In this document: piece after piece, positions 50,150 through 59,114 of the stretch
Layout: the number at the start of each line of letters is the position of its first letter
Numbering within the stretch: the stretch's first letter is position 1
Assembly: GCF_041468085.1 (NCBI RefSeq)
Contig: NZ_CP121017.1
Coordinates: 1,343,501 to 1,407,500, forward strand
From: Tistrella mobilis
Lineage (GTDB): Bacteria; Pseudomonadota; Alphaproteobacteria; Tistrellales; Tistrellaceae
Length of the DNA: 64,000 bases
Direction: 5' to 3'
Program-made: the position numbers and the translations under genes
The notes under the pieces: generated by a model
Told to the model about the DNA's origin: nothing
Databases searched by the model: none
The model's input: only the letters and a program-made list of their open reading frames with translations

Positions 50150-51073
50150 TCACACCGGCATCAGCACCGGCTCATCCCCCGCCACCGTGGTGCGGTACAT
50201 CTCGCGGCGGGCGCCGTGATAGTCGCCGATCGGCAGGTGCAGCACCGATCGGTTGTCCCAGATGGTGAGCGTGCCCTGTTCCCAGCGCACCCGGCAGGTG
50301 AAGCGCGGGTCGACCGAGAGCTGGAAGAGGTAGCCGAGCAGGGCCTCGGCCTCGGCATCGGTGAAGCCGTCGACGCCGATGGTGTAGGCGGGGCTGACAT
50401 AGAGGGCGCGGGCACCGGTTTCGGGATGGGTGCGGATGACCGGGTGCAGGCGGGTGGCCATGGCGGTTTCGCTGACCACGATGTCCATATTGGGCAGCCG
50501 GTCTGCCACCGCCTCGCGGCTGGCGGGGCCGTAGCCGCGCCGGGCGCTGTGCACCGCCTTCAGCGGTTCCAGCAACCGGACCATGGCCGGGCTCAGTGCC
50601 TCGCAGGCGCGGATCTGGCTGGCGAACATGGTGTCGCCGCCCCAGTCGGGCACGTCGTGACCATAGAGCAGGGTGAATGCCGGGGGCGTGTCGAGGAACG
50701 ACCAGTCGCTGTGCCAGGCCTCGCCGAAGACATTGGGATGCACCTCGTCCGCCGTCTTCAGCAGGCGCAGCACATTGGTGAAGCCGGGCAGAGGGCGCAC
50801 ATAAGGATCCTGGCCGAAAGCGCCGAACCGCAGCGCCACCCGCTCCATGCCGGCCGGATCGAGGCTCTGGCCGCGAATGGCCAGCACCTGATGATGGACC
50901 AGGGCCGCACGAAGATCGGCGATGGCGGCATCCGGGGCCGTGGCGACGTCGATGCCGGTGATTTCGGCACCCAGCGCACCGGTCAGGGGCCGGGCCGTGA
51001 AATGGGCCGACGGGCGGGGCGCATTGCTGCGGGCGGTCGGCGGTTTGGCAGAAAAGAACGGGTTGGCGGTCAT
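50150..51073 (-). CDS. TauD/TfdA-family Fe(II)/2-oxoglutarate dioxygenase
   Basis: The 307-residue enzyme has the iron facial triad: His121 and Asp123 in WHSDWSF and the distal His in NRSVLHLPIGDY; the late Arg in REMYRTT binds 2-oxoglutarate. Its sulfonate, taurine or other substrate is not evident. The ATG at 51073 (MTANPFFSAK) follows GGGAGGA. The divergent AraC gene begins 144 bases away, so that regulator may control it. Confidence 0.9.
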   Translation of the reverse strand: MTANPFFSAKPPTARSNAPRPSAHFTARPLTGALGAEITGIDVATAPDAAIADLRAALVHHQVLAIRGQSLDPAGMERVALRFGAFGQDPYVRPLPGFTNVLRLLKTADEVHPNVFGEAWHSDWSFLDTPPAFTLLYGHDVPDWGGDTMFASQIRACEALSPAMVRLLEPLKAVHSARRGYGPASREAVADRLPNMDIVVSETAMATRLHPVIRTHPETGARALYVSPAYTIGVDGFTDAEAEALLGYLFQLSVDPRFTCRVRWEQGTLTIWDNRSVLHLPIGDYHGARREMYRTTVAGDEPVLMPV

Positions 51074-51217
51074 CGGGCAGTCCTCCCTTGGCGCGGGCCG
51101 GTTCGTGATGCCGGCCTCGATCTCTTGAGAGTGCGGCCGGGGCGCGGGGTTCGCCATGGCGGCTGCGGCCGGATTCTTGATAAAATCGGCCAGACTGACC
51201 GCTCAGGGAGGGATCCC

Positions 51218-52282
51218 ATGGTTCATGCCGGCGATCGCCGGGATCCGGTGGGCGTGCTGAACATCCTGGAGATGGCCGGCGGGCACGGGCTCGACCCTGC
51301 GGCGCTGGCGGCTGGGGCAGGCCTGGATGCGGCCGGCCGGAGCGATGCCCCGGTTCTTGCCTGGCAGGAGCTGGCCCTGATCGAGGCGCTGTTGCGTGCC
51401 CTGCCGGACCAGGACCCTGCCCGGCTGGGGCTGGAGACCGGGTTGCGCTACCGGGTCTCGGCCTTCGGCCTGTTCGGCTGGGCGATGCTGACCCGTGCAG
51501 CCTTTGCCGATGCCCTGGCGCTCTGGGGTCGGCTGCCGACGCTCGGCCTGTCGTTCAGCGCGATCACGGCTCAACATCTGCCGGGACAACCGATCATCTT
51601 CGTCCTGGACGATCACGGGCTGGGCTCATTGCCGCGGGCGGTGCGTCGTTTTCTCGTGGCACGAGGGCTGGTGTCGACCGCCGTGCTCACCGCCGATCTG
51701 CTCGCGGCTCCGGTGATGCCGATGGCGGCAGAGCTGGGCATTCCGCCACCGACCGAGGCGTCGGACCGCGACCGCTTTCACGAGGTTCTGGGGCCGCATC
51801 TCGTCTTCGGCCGGGGCGGCGGGCACAGGCTGATCTATCATGCGGCGCTGGCGCGGCGGCCCTTGCCCTTTGCCCATCCCGTGGCGACGCGCACGGCGGA
51901 GCAGGCCTTTCTGGCCGAGGCGGCGCGGCGCGGTGCCGGCGGCCCGGTGGCGGCGCTGGACGTGCTGCTGCGCGATGATGCCGGGCCGCCGGTCGATCTT
52001 GTACAGGCCGCGCGCCGGCTGGCGATATCGGAACGGTCGTTGCGCCGCCGGCTTGCCGCGGCCGGGACCAGTTTCCGGCAAAGGCGGGATGTGGCGCTGG
52101 CCGAACGGGCACAGCGCCTGCTGGGCGAAGACATGCCGGTCGAACGGGTGGCGATAGCGCTGGGCTATGCCGATGCCGCCGCCTTCACCCGCGCCTTCCG
52201 CCGCTGGACCGGAGAGACGCCGGGGCGTTTCGCCCGGTCTCAGCCGCGCCGGTCGGCGATGACGGCATCCTCGACGACATAA
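51218..52282 (+). CDS. AraC-family regulator with arabinose-binding-like N-terminal domain
   Basis: The 354-residue protein has an N-terminal domain of the Arabinose_bd type (about 20-200, LRYRVSAFGLFGWAML) and a C-terminal helix-turn-helix pair (about 250-345, with LAISERSLRRRLAAAGTSF and VAIALGYADAAAFTRAFRRWTG). OruR/ArgR-like AraC proteins share this design. It is divergent from the TauD-family gene and probably regulates it. The 3' end overlaps the convergent Dabb gene by 43 bases. The ATG at 51218 follows CAGGGAGGGAT. Confidence 0.9.
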   Translation: MVHAGDRRDPVGVLNILEMAGGHGLDPAALAAGAGLDAAGRSDAPVLAWQELALIEALLRALPDQDPARLGLETGLRYRVSAFGLFGWAMLTRAAFADALALWGRLPTLGLSFSAITAQHLPGQPIIFVLDDHGLGSLPRAVRRFLVARGLVSTAVLTADLLAAPVMPMAAELGIPPPTEASDRDRFHEVLGPHLVFGRGGGHRLIYHAALARRPLPFAHPVATRTAEQAFLAEAARRGAGGPVAALDVLLRDDAGPPVDLVQAARRLAISERSLRRRLAAAGTSFRQRRDVALAERAQRLLGEDMPVERVAIALGYADAAAFTRAFRRWTGETPGRFARSQPRRSAMTASSTT

Positions 52283-52554
52283 TCGGCCACGATGCGCAGA
52301 TCGCGCAGATGGCGGACGCGCGCGATCGATTCGGCATAGAGCGGGTCGGCCTTGTAGGCGGCAAGGGCCGCCTCGTCGTCGAACTCGGCATAGACGATCA
52401 GATCGACATCCGACGACAGCGCATCGCGCTTGGTGTTGGTCCCGACCTCGAAGCGGCGGGCATGGGGAATGCCGCCCAGGATCGCGAGGCCGTCGCGCAC
52501 CGCAGCGAGATCGGCCGGGGTCTTTGCGCTGAACATCACGATATGCCGGATCAT
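52240..52554 (-). CDS. Dabb (stress-responsive A/B barrel) family protein
   Basis: The 104-residue protein matches the Dabb family: MIRHIVMFSAK at the N-terminus, a VDLIVYAEFDDEAALAAYKADPLY segment and a final VADYVVEDAVI strand. These form dimeric ferredoxin-like barrels; some are enzymes on polyketide-like or plant products, most are unassigned. The last 43 bases overlap the end of the AraC gene on the other strand. Confidence 0.88.
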   Translation of the reverse strand: MIRHIVMFSAKTPADLAAVRDGLAILGGIPHARRFEVGTNTKRDALSSDVDLIVYAEFDDEAALAAYKADPLYAESIARVRHLRDLRIVADYVVEDAVIADRRG

Positions 52555-52642
52555 CGGGCTTCCTTCACGACCGGGGGAGGGAGGGCGGCGCGGCAGGCGC
52601 CGGCGGAAGCTAGACCCGTCACCGGAATCCGGGCAACAAAAA

Positions 52643-52666
52643 ACCGCCGCTCGCGAGGAGGGCGGT
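52643..52666 (-). terminator. rpsU terminator
   Basis: A 6-bp stem (ACCGCC with GGCGGT) and 12-base loop. On the leftward transcript it is followed by a T-run (GGTTTTTTG), 89 bases past the rpsU stop. Confidence 0.6.
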
Positions 52667-52754
52667 CTTTCGTAACGGCAGGCATGTCATGCCGCGGGCC
52701 GGTTCAGCTTCAGGGCATGCATCCGGTCGTCGGGGCGCGGAACGCGCCTGCTGC

Positions 52755-52964
52755 TCAGAGCAGGCCCTCGCGCTGCGCACGCTTCATCGCGAGCTTGCGG
52801 GCGCGACGAACGGCCTCCGCATCCTCGCGGGCGCGCTTCTCCGACGGCTTCTCATAATGCCGACGCATCTTCATCTCGCGGAAGATGCCTTCACGCTGCA
52901 TCTTCTTCTTCAGCGCGCGAAGCGCCTGGTCGACATTGTTGTCGCGAACGATGACCTGCACCAA
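52755..52964 (-). CDS. rpsU: 30S ribosomal protein S21
   Basis: The 69-residue basic protein matches S21: [20 protein letters not shown], then [19 protein letters not shown] and a C-terminal [15 protein letters not shown]. The best start is TTG at 52964 (reading MVQVIV with the next codon GTG); no ATG exists at the conserved N-terminus. GACGGG lies seven bases upstream as a weak ribosome site. S21 affects initiation at leaderless or weak sites, so poor start signals may be part of its own control. It is divergent from the tenA and COQ9 genes. Confidence 0.95.
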   Translation of the reverse strand: MVQVIVRDNNVDQALRALKKKMQREGIFREMKMRRHYEKPSEKRAREDAEAVRRARKLAMKRAQREGLL

Positions 52965-53272
52965 GTCTACACCCGTCTTGTCAGTCGATTGAAACCCGGT
53001 CCGGACGTCCTCCGTCCGGGCCCGTCGCGAAGCACCGCGACAGATCACGACCACCGAAACCCTCGGCGACCATCGGCCGCCTTTGGTACCGGGGCGACGG
53101 ATGAAAGTCAAACCGATTCGACCGTTGCGAAACGAAAGCCGGCACGAGTGGCCTCCCAGCCTCTCGTCCCGAGATCCCGACGGCGTGCGTGTTTGTTCGA
53201 AACCGAGTATAGGGGAAAGGCTGCGCCCCGGCAAGGGTGTGCGGCCAGACCGGAAGAACAGGGAGATGCCAG
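52965..53272. other. Divergent intergenic region, rpsU / tenA
   Basis: The 308 bases have no credible gene. They contain the promoters of rpsU (leftward) and of the tenA-like gene (rightward), neither of which could be placed with confidence, and a small CCGGACG-N5-CGTCCGG-like inverted repeat near 53001-53020 in the rpsU leader. Confidence 0.35.
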
Positions 53273-53944
53273 ATGTCCGCCAGCCCCGCCGAGGCCCGCT
53301 TCAGCCTCCGCCTGCGTGCCGCCGCCGAGCCCGACTGGAGCGCGGTGACCGGCCACCGCTTCACCGACGAGCTGATCGCCGGCACGCTGGATGATGCGGT
53401 CCTTGCCCGCTATCTGGTCCAGGATCACCGCTTCATCGACGCCTTCGTGGCCCTGCTGGGCGCGGCGATCGCCTCGGCCGACCGCTTCGAGGCCCGGATT
53501 CCGCTCTGCCGTTTCGCCGCCATGGTGACCAGCGACGAGAACGACTATTTCCTCCGGGCCTTCAACGCACTGGGCGTGGACGAGGCGATGCGGGCGGACC
53601 TGCCCGACCACCCGGCCACCGCCACCTTCAAGGCGCTGATGGCCGAGGCGCGGCTGACGGCCGATTATGCCTGCTGTCTGGCGGTGCTGGTGGTGGCGGA
53701 ATGGAGCTATCTCTCCTGGGCAGAGCGGGCCGAAGGCCGGCTGCCGCCACGCTTCGAGCATGCCGAATGGATCACGCTCCACGACAACCCGTTCTTCCGG
53801 GACTTCGTGGGCTGGCTGGTCTCGGAACTCGACCGTGTGGGCCCCATGCTGGATGATGCGACCCGGGCGCGGGTCGAAGACCTGTTCCGGCGCGCCGTTG
53901 CGGCGGAACGCGCCTTCTTCGATGCCGCTTATGCGGCGGCGTGA
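53273..53944 (+). CDS. TenA-family protein, TenA_E type
   Basis: The 223-residue all-helical protein belongs to the TenA/THI-4 family of pyrimidine-salvage aminohydrolases. The position that holds the catalytic Cys in TenA_C proteins (PCYWSY) reads [10 protein letters not shown] here, with Glu143, which places it in the TenA_E group. TenA_E enzymes also act in salvage of thiamin breakdown products. The ATG at 53273 follows GGGAG. It is upstream of a COQ9-family gene in the same direction. Confidence 0.82.
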   Translation: MSASPAEARFSLRLRAAAEPDWSAVTGHRFTDELIAGTLDDAVLARYLVQDHRFIDAFVALLGAAIASADRFEARIPLCRFAAMVTSDENDYFLRAFNALGVDEAMRADLPDHPATATFKALMAEARLTADYACCLAVLVVAEWSYLSWAERAEGRLPPRFEHAEWITLHDNPFFRDFVGWLVSELDRVGPMLDDATRARVEDLFRRAVAAERAFFDAAYAAA

Positions 53945-54026
53945 CCCGTTGACGGCACGGGGTTGCAACGCTAGCTGATGAGGCACGGTGCCGCGACGAC
54001 CGCGCCGATCCTGAGGGAGACGGAAG

Positions 54027-54800
54027 ATGACCGCAGACGACGGACGTACCCGCGACGAGCCTGGGGCCGACGACGACATCGGGGTTCTGCCGCCCTCGGA
54101 TACGGAAACCAGCGGGGCGGGGGGGCTTGAAGCCGGCGTGCCGCAGCTGCTCCGCGACCGCGATGCGGTGCTGGAACAGGCGCTGCCCGATGTGCCCTTC
54201 GACGGCTGGACGGATGATCTGGTTCGCCGTGCGGGCCAGGCGGCCGGCTTCGACGCCGCCGCCACCCGCCGGCTGTTTCCGCGCGGGCGCATCGATCTGA
54301 TCGTGCATTTCTGCGATTATGCCGACCGGCGCATGGCGGCGGAACTGGAGCGGATCGATCTGCCGTCGCTGCCGATCCGCAGCCGCATCACCACCGCCAT
54401 TCTGGTGCGGCTGGAGCAGAACCTTGCCCATCGCGAGGCGATCCGCACCGCGCTCGGCCTGCTTGCCCTGCCGCAGAATGCCGCCCTCGGCCTGAAGACG
54501 CTCTATCGCACGGTCGATGCGATGTGGTGGGCGGCGGGCGACACCGCGACCGATTTCAGCTTCTACACCAAGCGCGCGACCCTGGCTGCGGTCTACAGCT
54601 CGACGCTCGCGGTCTGGCTGGACGACAGGAGCGAGGGCTTCGCCGATACCCGCGCCTTCCTGGACCGGCGCATCGCCGATGTGATGCGCATTCAGAAGGT
54701 CCGCGGCCGGGTGGAGAAGATGCTGCCCGATCCGCGCCGCTTCCTGCCCGGCGGCAACCGCTTCGCCGGTCGCAATTCCCTGCGGATGCGGGGGCGCTGA
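54027..54800 (+). CDS. COQ9-family protein
   Basis: The 257-residue protein has a disordered acidic N-terminus (1-45) and a helical COQ9 core resembling a TetR fold, with GWTDDLVRRAGQAAGF, RLFPRGRIDLIVHFCDYADRRM and the C-terminal ARTLDRRIADVM-like helix. The DAMWWAAGDTATDFSFYTKR motif is diagnostic. COQ9 presents isoprenoid intermediates to ubiquinone-synthesis hydroxylases in mitochondria; alphaproteobacterial versions are presumed to do likewise. The neighbourhood with rpsU is conserved in the class. Confidence 0.92.
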   Translation: MTADDGRTRDEPGADDDIGVLPPSDTETSGAGGLEAGVPQLLRDRDAVLEQALPDVPFDGWTDDLVRRAGQAAGFDAAATRRLFPRGRIDLIVHFCDYADRRMAAELERIDLPSLPIRSRITTAILVRLEQNLAHREAIRTALGLLALPQNAALGLKTLYRTVDAMWWAAGDTATDFSFYTKRATLAAVYSSTLAVWLDDRSEGFADTRAFLDRRIADVMRIQKVRGRVEKMLPDPRRFLPGGNRFAGRNSLRMRGR

Positions 54801-54808
54801 GCCCCCGC
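54788..54808. terminator. Hairpin between COQ9-family gene and purK
   Basis: An 8-bp perfect stem (GCGGGGGC with GCCCCCGC) and 5-base loop covers the COQ9 stop codon and lies five bases from the purK stop. It can act in both directions but lacks a clear T-run. Confidence 0.45.
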
Positions 54809-54812
54809 CACG

Positions 54813-55922
54813 TCAGCTGCGCGCGGTGCCGAGCCGGGTGACATGGCCCATCTTGCGGCCCGGCTTGGCCTCGCTCTTGCCGTAGAGGTGCAGCTTGGCG
54901 CGCGGGTCGGCCAGGATCTCGTGCCAGCGGTCGACGTCGGCGCCCAGCAGGTTTTCCATTTCGGCGTCGACCAGCCGCGCGGGATCGCCCAGCGGCAGGT
55001 CGGCGACCGCGCGGATGAACTGCTCGAACTGGCTGGTCGCGGCGGCATCGAAGGACCAGTGGCCGGAATTATGCGGCCGCGGCGCCATTTCATTGACCAG
55101 CACCCGGCCGTCGCGGGTGACGAACATTTCCACCGCCAGCAGCCCTTCCAGCCCGAAGGCGTCGGCAAGTGCCAGCGCGATGCGTTCGGCCTCGGCGGCG
55201 ATGGCCTCGGGCACCTGCGCCGGCACCCGGCTCAGATGCAGGATGCCGTTGCGGTGCTCGTTCTCTGCCGGCTCGAAGCAGCGCACGTCGCCGGCGGGCG
55301 AGCGGGCGACGATGACCGAAATCTCGCAGCCGAAATCGACCATGCCCTCAAGGATCGCGGGACGGCCGCCGATCGCCGCGAAGGCGGCCTCGGCCGCGGC
55401 ATGGACGTCGCCCTCGGCCGCAATGCGGGCCTGGCCCTTGCCGTCATAGCCGAGCGTGCGGGTCTTCAGGATCGCCGGCCGGCCCAGCGCCTCGATCGCG
55501 GCAACCAGCCCGTCGACATCGTCCACCCGGGCATAGGGCGCCGTGCCGATGCCCAGCCGGTTGACGAAATCCTTCTCGGACAGGCGGTCCTGGGTGGTCT
55601 CCAGCACCGTCCAGGCCGGGCGCACCGGGCGCTTCGCCGCCAGCCCCGCGACGCTTGCCGCGGGCACGTTCTCGAACTCGAAGGTCACCACATCCACCGC
55701 CGCCGCGAAGGCGTCGAGGGCGGCCGCATCATCCCAGGCCGCGCGGGTCCAGGCATCGGCCACCTCGGCCGCCGGGCTCTCGGCTTCGGGGGCGTAGATA
55801 TGGACCTTGTAGCCCATCCGGGCGGCCGCGATCGCGGCCATCCGGCCAAGCTGTCCGCCGCCCATGATGCCGATCACCGAACCGGGGGCGAGCGGGGCGG
55901 GGGTGGTGGTGCGATCGGTCAT
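54813..55922 (-). CDS. purK: N5-carboxyaminoimidazole ribonucleotide synthase
   Basis: The 369-residue ATP-grasp enzyme makes N5-CAIR from AIR, bicarbonate and ATP in purine synthesis. It has the N-terminal SVIGIMGGGQLGRMAAIAA loop, ATP-grasp motifs KTRTLGYDGKGQ and EMAPRPHNSGHW, and a C-terminal YGKSEAKPGRKMGHVTRLG strand. The ATG at 55922 (MTDRTTTPAP) gives the normal size. It lies 41 bases downstream of purE in the same direction, an operon. Confidence 0.97.
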   Translation of the reverse strand: MTDRTTTPAPLAPGSVIGIMGGGQLGRMAAIAAARMGYKVHIYAPEAESPAAEVADAWTRAAWDDAAALDAFAAAVDVVTFEFENVPAASVAGLAAKRPVRPAWTVLETTQDRLSEKDFVNRLGIGTAPYARVDDVDGLVAAIEALGRPAILKTRTLGYDGKGQARIAAEGDVHAAAEAAFAAIGGRPAILEGMVDFGCEISVIVARSPAGDVRCFEPAENEHRNGILHLSRVPAQVPEAIAAEAERIALALADAFGLEGLLAVEMFVTRDGRVLVNEMAPRPHNSGHWSFDAAATSQFEQFIRAVADLPLGDPARLVDAEMENLLGADVDRWHEILADPRAKLHLYGKSEAKPGRKMGHVTRLGTARS

Positions 55923-55963
55923 CGGGGTCGTCCGTACAGGGTGAGGGAAGATAGGAAGGCGGC

Positions 55964-56488
55964 TCAGGCCTGGTCGTCGACCGGTTCCAGCGCCACGCCG
56001 TCGGTCTGCTCGGCGCGGAAGGCTTCCAGCGCCTCCAGCACGGCGGCATCGTGGTTGGCGACCACCGCGGCGGCAAGCAGGGCGGCGTTCTTGGCCCCCG
56101 CCTCGCCGATCGCCAGCGTGCCCACGGGAATGCCGGCCGGCATCTGCACGATCGACAGCAGGCTGTCCATGCCGTTCAGCGCCTTGCTCTGCACCGGCAC
56201 GCCGAAGACCGGCACGCTGGTCTGGGCGGCGATCATGCCCGGCAGATGGGCGGCACCGCCGGCACCGGCGATGATCACCTGCAGGCCGCGGCTGCGCGCG
56301 GTGGCGGCATAATCGGCCATGCGCTGCGGCGTGCGATGGGCCGAGACGATGCGCACCTCGTGCGGGATGCCGAAACGTTCCAGCAGCACCGCGGCATGGC
56401 GCATGGTGGCCCAGTCGGATTGGCTGCCCATCACGATGCCGACCAGGGGAGAGGTGGCGGAGGGCGTTCCGGCGGGCGTTCCGGTCAT
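55964..56488 (-). CDS. purE: N5-carboxyaminoimidazole ribonucleotide mutase
   Basis: The 174-residue class I PurE converts N5-CAIR to CAIR, the step after PurK. It shows [24 protein letters not shown] and [17 protein letters not shown], the active-site signatures of the octameric class I enzyme. The ATG at 56488 (MTGTPAGTP) gives the usual length. purE and purK form one leftward operon. Confidence 0.97.
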   Translation of the reverse strand: MTGTPAGTPSATSPLVGIVMGSQSDWATMRHAAVLLERFGIPHEVRIVSAHRTPQRMADYAATARSRGLQVIIAGAGGAAHLPGMIAAQTSVPVFGVPVQSKALNGMDSLLSIVQMPAGIPVGTLAIGEAGAKNAALLAAAVVANHDAAVLEALEAFRAEQTDGVALEPVDDQA

Positions 56489-56653
56489 GAAGCCTTGTCC
56501 TTCTGTCTCTGGCGGATCGGGCCGGCGCGGCTGCCGGACCTTCAGGAGGGATCGGGGGCGGCGGATCATACAAACACCGCCCGGCCGTGTATACTCGCGC
56601 CGACGCATATGCCCTGCGCGCTCCCCAGAAGACATTGCCGGAAGATGCGGATC

Positions 56654-57217
56654 ATGCCCAGCCCCATGCCCCCACCGCCGCTGACCTCCCTCGGCCGTCA
56701 CGCCCATGCCGTGTATGGCCGGCCGTCTGCGCGTGAGGTCTGCCTGGAAGCCCAGGACGGCCACGGCGCCGACGTGGTGCTGATCCTTGCCTTCCATCAT
56801 GCCGCGGCGACCGGCCGCCGGCTGGATGCCCACGGCATCGCGGCGCTGGATGCGGCGGCCGCCGGCTGGCGGGCCGAGATCGTCCGGCCGCTCCGGGCCC
56901 TGCGCCGCCGTTTACGGGGGGCGGCGCCCGGCATGGCCGGCATGGCGGCGGATCGCGCCCGCACCATCGGTGACGGCGTGCTTGGCCTTGAAATCGCAGC
57001 CGAGACGGCAATGCTCGACGCCCTGGCGCCTGCGCTCGACGGTCTGGCCCGGCCGCTTGCATCCGGAGAAGACGGCCGCACCGCCTTTGCCCGCATGCTG
57101 GATCTCTATGGCCAGCTTCTGGTCGCCCGTCCCGAGGGCTGGGCAAGGGTCCGGGACGGGCTGGTGGCCAGCATCGGGCCGGCCATTCCGCGGGGTGAGA
57201 CGGAAGATCGCGCCTGA
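56654..57217 (+). CDS. TIGR02444-family protein
   Basis: The 187-residue protein resembles TIGR02444/DUF2390 proteins: [28 protein letters not shown] near the N-terminus and [17 protein letters not shown] in the middle are the recognisable segments. The function is unknown. The start at 56654 (MPSPMPPPP) is chosen from three in-frame ATGs (56645, 56654, 56666) by its spacing to GGAAG. It is divergent from purE. Confidence 0.75.
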   Translation: MPSPMPPPPLTSLGRHAHAVYGRPSAREVCLEAQDGHGADVVLILAFHHAAATGRRLDAHGIAALDAAAAGWRAEIVRPLRALRRRLRGAAPGMAGMAADRARTIGDGVLGLEIAAETAMLDALAPALDGLARPLASGEDGRTAFARMLDLYGQLLVARPEGWARVRDGLVASIGPAIPRGETEDRA

Positions 57218-57328
57218 CCGCTCTGCCTGCCCCCTCCCGTCCCGGCTTGATCCCATACCGGATGGGCCCATCTTCTTCCACTTCCAGGGCTCCTGCCCGC
57301 CGCTTGCGCCGACGAGGATCGCCCCGAG

Positions 57329-59059
57329 GTGAGACAGCCCCCCACAAGCTTCGCCGCCGGCCTTGCCCGCCTGGTTCTGGTCTGGATCCTGGCCGGGCTG
57401 CTGGTCAACATGCCGGCCCGCTTCGATACCTGGTTCACGCCTGCCCATTTCCGCCTGTCGATCGAGGTGGCGGCGGTGATCCTGCTTGCCCTGGCATTGC
57501 CGGGCGGTTTTCCGGTCGCCCGTGGCAGCAGCCTGGCCCGCAGCCCGGCACAGGCCGAACGCTGGTTGCCCGGGGTTCTGCTCCGGCTGGCGGCGGCGGG
57601 GCTGGCGGCGCTGGTGCTGCTGAGAGGGGCGGATCTGGTCGCCCATGCCGCCGCGGGCCGGCCGCTCGATCTCGGCCGTGATCTTTATCTGATGCCGGCG
57701 CTCTGGGATGTGCTGGCGGGTGATCCGACAAGGCTGGCGGCGGTGCTGGGCTTCTGGATCCTGCCGGCGGTGGCGGTCTATCTGCTTGCCCGTCGCGGTC
57801 AGATCCTGGCCCGACGCCACCTGACCGGCGGCCGTCGCCCGGCGATGACCGTGGCGGCGCTGGGGGGCATGCTGGCGCTCGGCCAGGTGATCGGCGCCGC
57901 CAGCCAGACCGGCGGTCCGGTAGGGGCGGGGGCGCTGCGTCTTGCCGCCTTTCAGGCCGATGCGCTGAAGGCGCGGGCCGCGATCGAGGCGGAGCTTGCA
58001 GCGGCGGTGGCCGACGACCCTGCGGCCGGTCTGCCGGGGCCCGCGCTGTTTCCGCGGCTGCGTGGCCGCGACGTGAACCTGTTCTTCATGGAAAGCTATG
58101 GCTGGTCGGCCCATCACGACCCGCGCATCCGCGAGGCCACGGGCCGGCGGCTGGCGCATCTTGGTCGGACGCTGGATGCCGCCGGCTTTCGCGTGGTCAG
58201 CGGCTGGCTCGACAGCCCCGTCGTCGGCGGCCAGTCCTGGCTTGCCCATGGCACGCTGCTCTCGGGCCTGACGCTCGACCGGCAGCGGGCCTATGACTAC
58301 GCGCTCTCGGCCGGGCGCACGACGCTGGTCGATCTGTTCGGCCGTGCCGGCTGGCGGACGGTGGCGCTGATGCCGGCCATCCGCGAAACCTGGCCCGAGG
58401 CGGCCGCCTTCGGTTATGACCGGGTGATGGATGCGGCGGCACTCGACTATCGCGGCCCCGCTTTCGGCTGGCCGACCGTGCCCGATCAATATGCGCTCGA
58501 CCGCTACGCCACCGAGGAACAGGCGCTGGTGGACCGGCCGCCGCTCTTCCTCGAATTCGCCATGATTACCAGCCATCACCCCTGGGGGCCGCTGCCGCCG
58601 CTGCTCGACGACTGGTCGATGGCGGGGGCCGCCGGCGGGCGGATCTTCGAAACCGCCGCCCCGCCCGAGGACCAGCCCTTTGCCCGCGACACGGCCGACT
58701 GGGCGGAACGCTATGCCAATGCGCTGGATTATACCCTGGCCCTGGTCGGCCGCTGGGCGGTGGAGCGCATGCCTGAAGATGCATTGCTGATCGTGGTCGG
58801 CGACCACCAGCCGCCGCTGGTCACCCCGGCGGGTGCGCCGCACAGCGTGCCGATCCACGTGATTGCCCGCGATCCGGGGCTGATCCGTGCGTTCCAGGCC
58901 GAGGGGCTGACCCCCGGTCTGATGCTGTCCGCCGATGCGCCGGTCCGGCCGATGGCGGTCTGGCGCGACCTGATGATCCGCGCCACCCGTGATGCCGCAC
59001 CGCCCGTGGCGGGCTTGCCTTCAGACCTTTCCGGAGATAGCTTCGAAAATCGAAGCTAA
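57329..59059 (+). CDS. LtaS-like membrane alkaline-phosphatase-superfamily protein
   Basis: The 576-residue protein has about five membrane segments in the first 200 residues and a periplasmic hydrolase/transferase domain (about 245-560). Superfamily marks are NLFFMESYG (first metal region, about 250), GGQSWLAHGTLLSG (about 300-312, containing the nucleophile Ser or Thr) and VVGDHQPP (about 490, metal Asp-His). The layout is that of LtaS/MdoB-type phosphoglycerol or phosphoethanolamine transferases, so it may decorate glucans or lipids in the envelope. The start is GTG at 57329. Confidence 0.78.
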   Translation: MRQPPTSFAAGLARLVLVWILAGLLVNMPARFDTWFTPAHFRLSIEVAAVILLALALPGGFPVARGSSLARSPAQAERWLPGVLLRLAAAGLAALVLLRGADLVAHAAAGRPLDLGRDLYLMPALWDVLAGDPTRLAAVLGFWILPAVAVYLLARRGQILARRHLTGGRRPAMTVAALGGMLALGQVIGAASQTGGPVGAGALRLAAFQADALKARAAIEAELAAAVADDPAAGLPGPALFPRLRGRDVNLFFMESYGWSAHHDPRIREATGRRLAHLGRTLDAAGFRVVSGWLDSPVVGGQSWLAHGTLLSGLTLDRQRAYDYALSAGRTTLVDLFGRAGWRTVALMPAIRETWPEAAAFGYDRVMDAAALDYRGPAFGWPTVPDQYALDRYATEEQALVDRPPLFLEFAMITSHHPWGPLPPLLDDWSMAGAAGGRIFETAAPPEDQPFARDTADWAERYANALDYTLALVGRWAVERMPEDALLIVVGDHQPPLVTPAGAPHSVPIHVIARDPGLIRAFQAEGLTPGLMLSADAPVRPMAVWRDLMIRATRDAAPPVAGLPSDLSGDSFENRS

Positions 59060-59114
59060 ATGACACGGGGGCCATCGAAGGCCCCGGTCCTGAACGGGAA
59101 GGCAGGAACGCCTC

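Noticed and set aside
52689-53348. Plus-strand frame over rpsU and its leader
   Set aside because: It covers the conserved S21 gene on the minus strand and the tenA start; composition is not protein-like.
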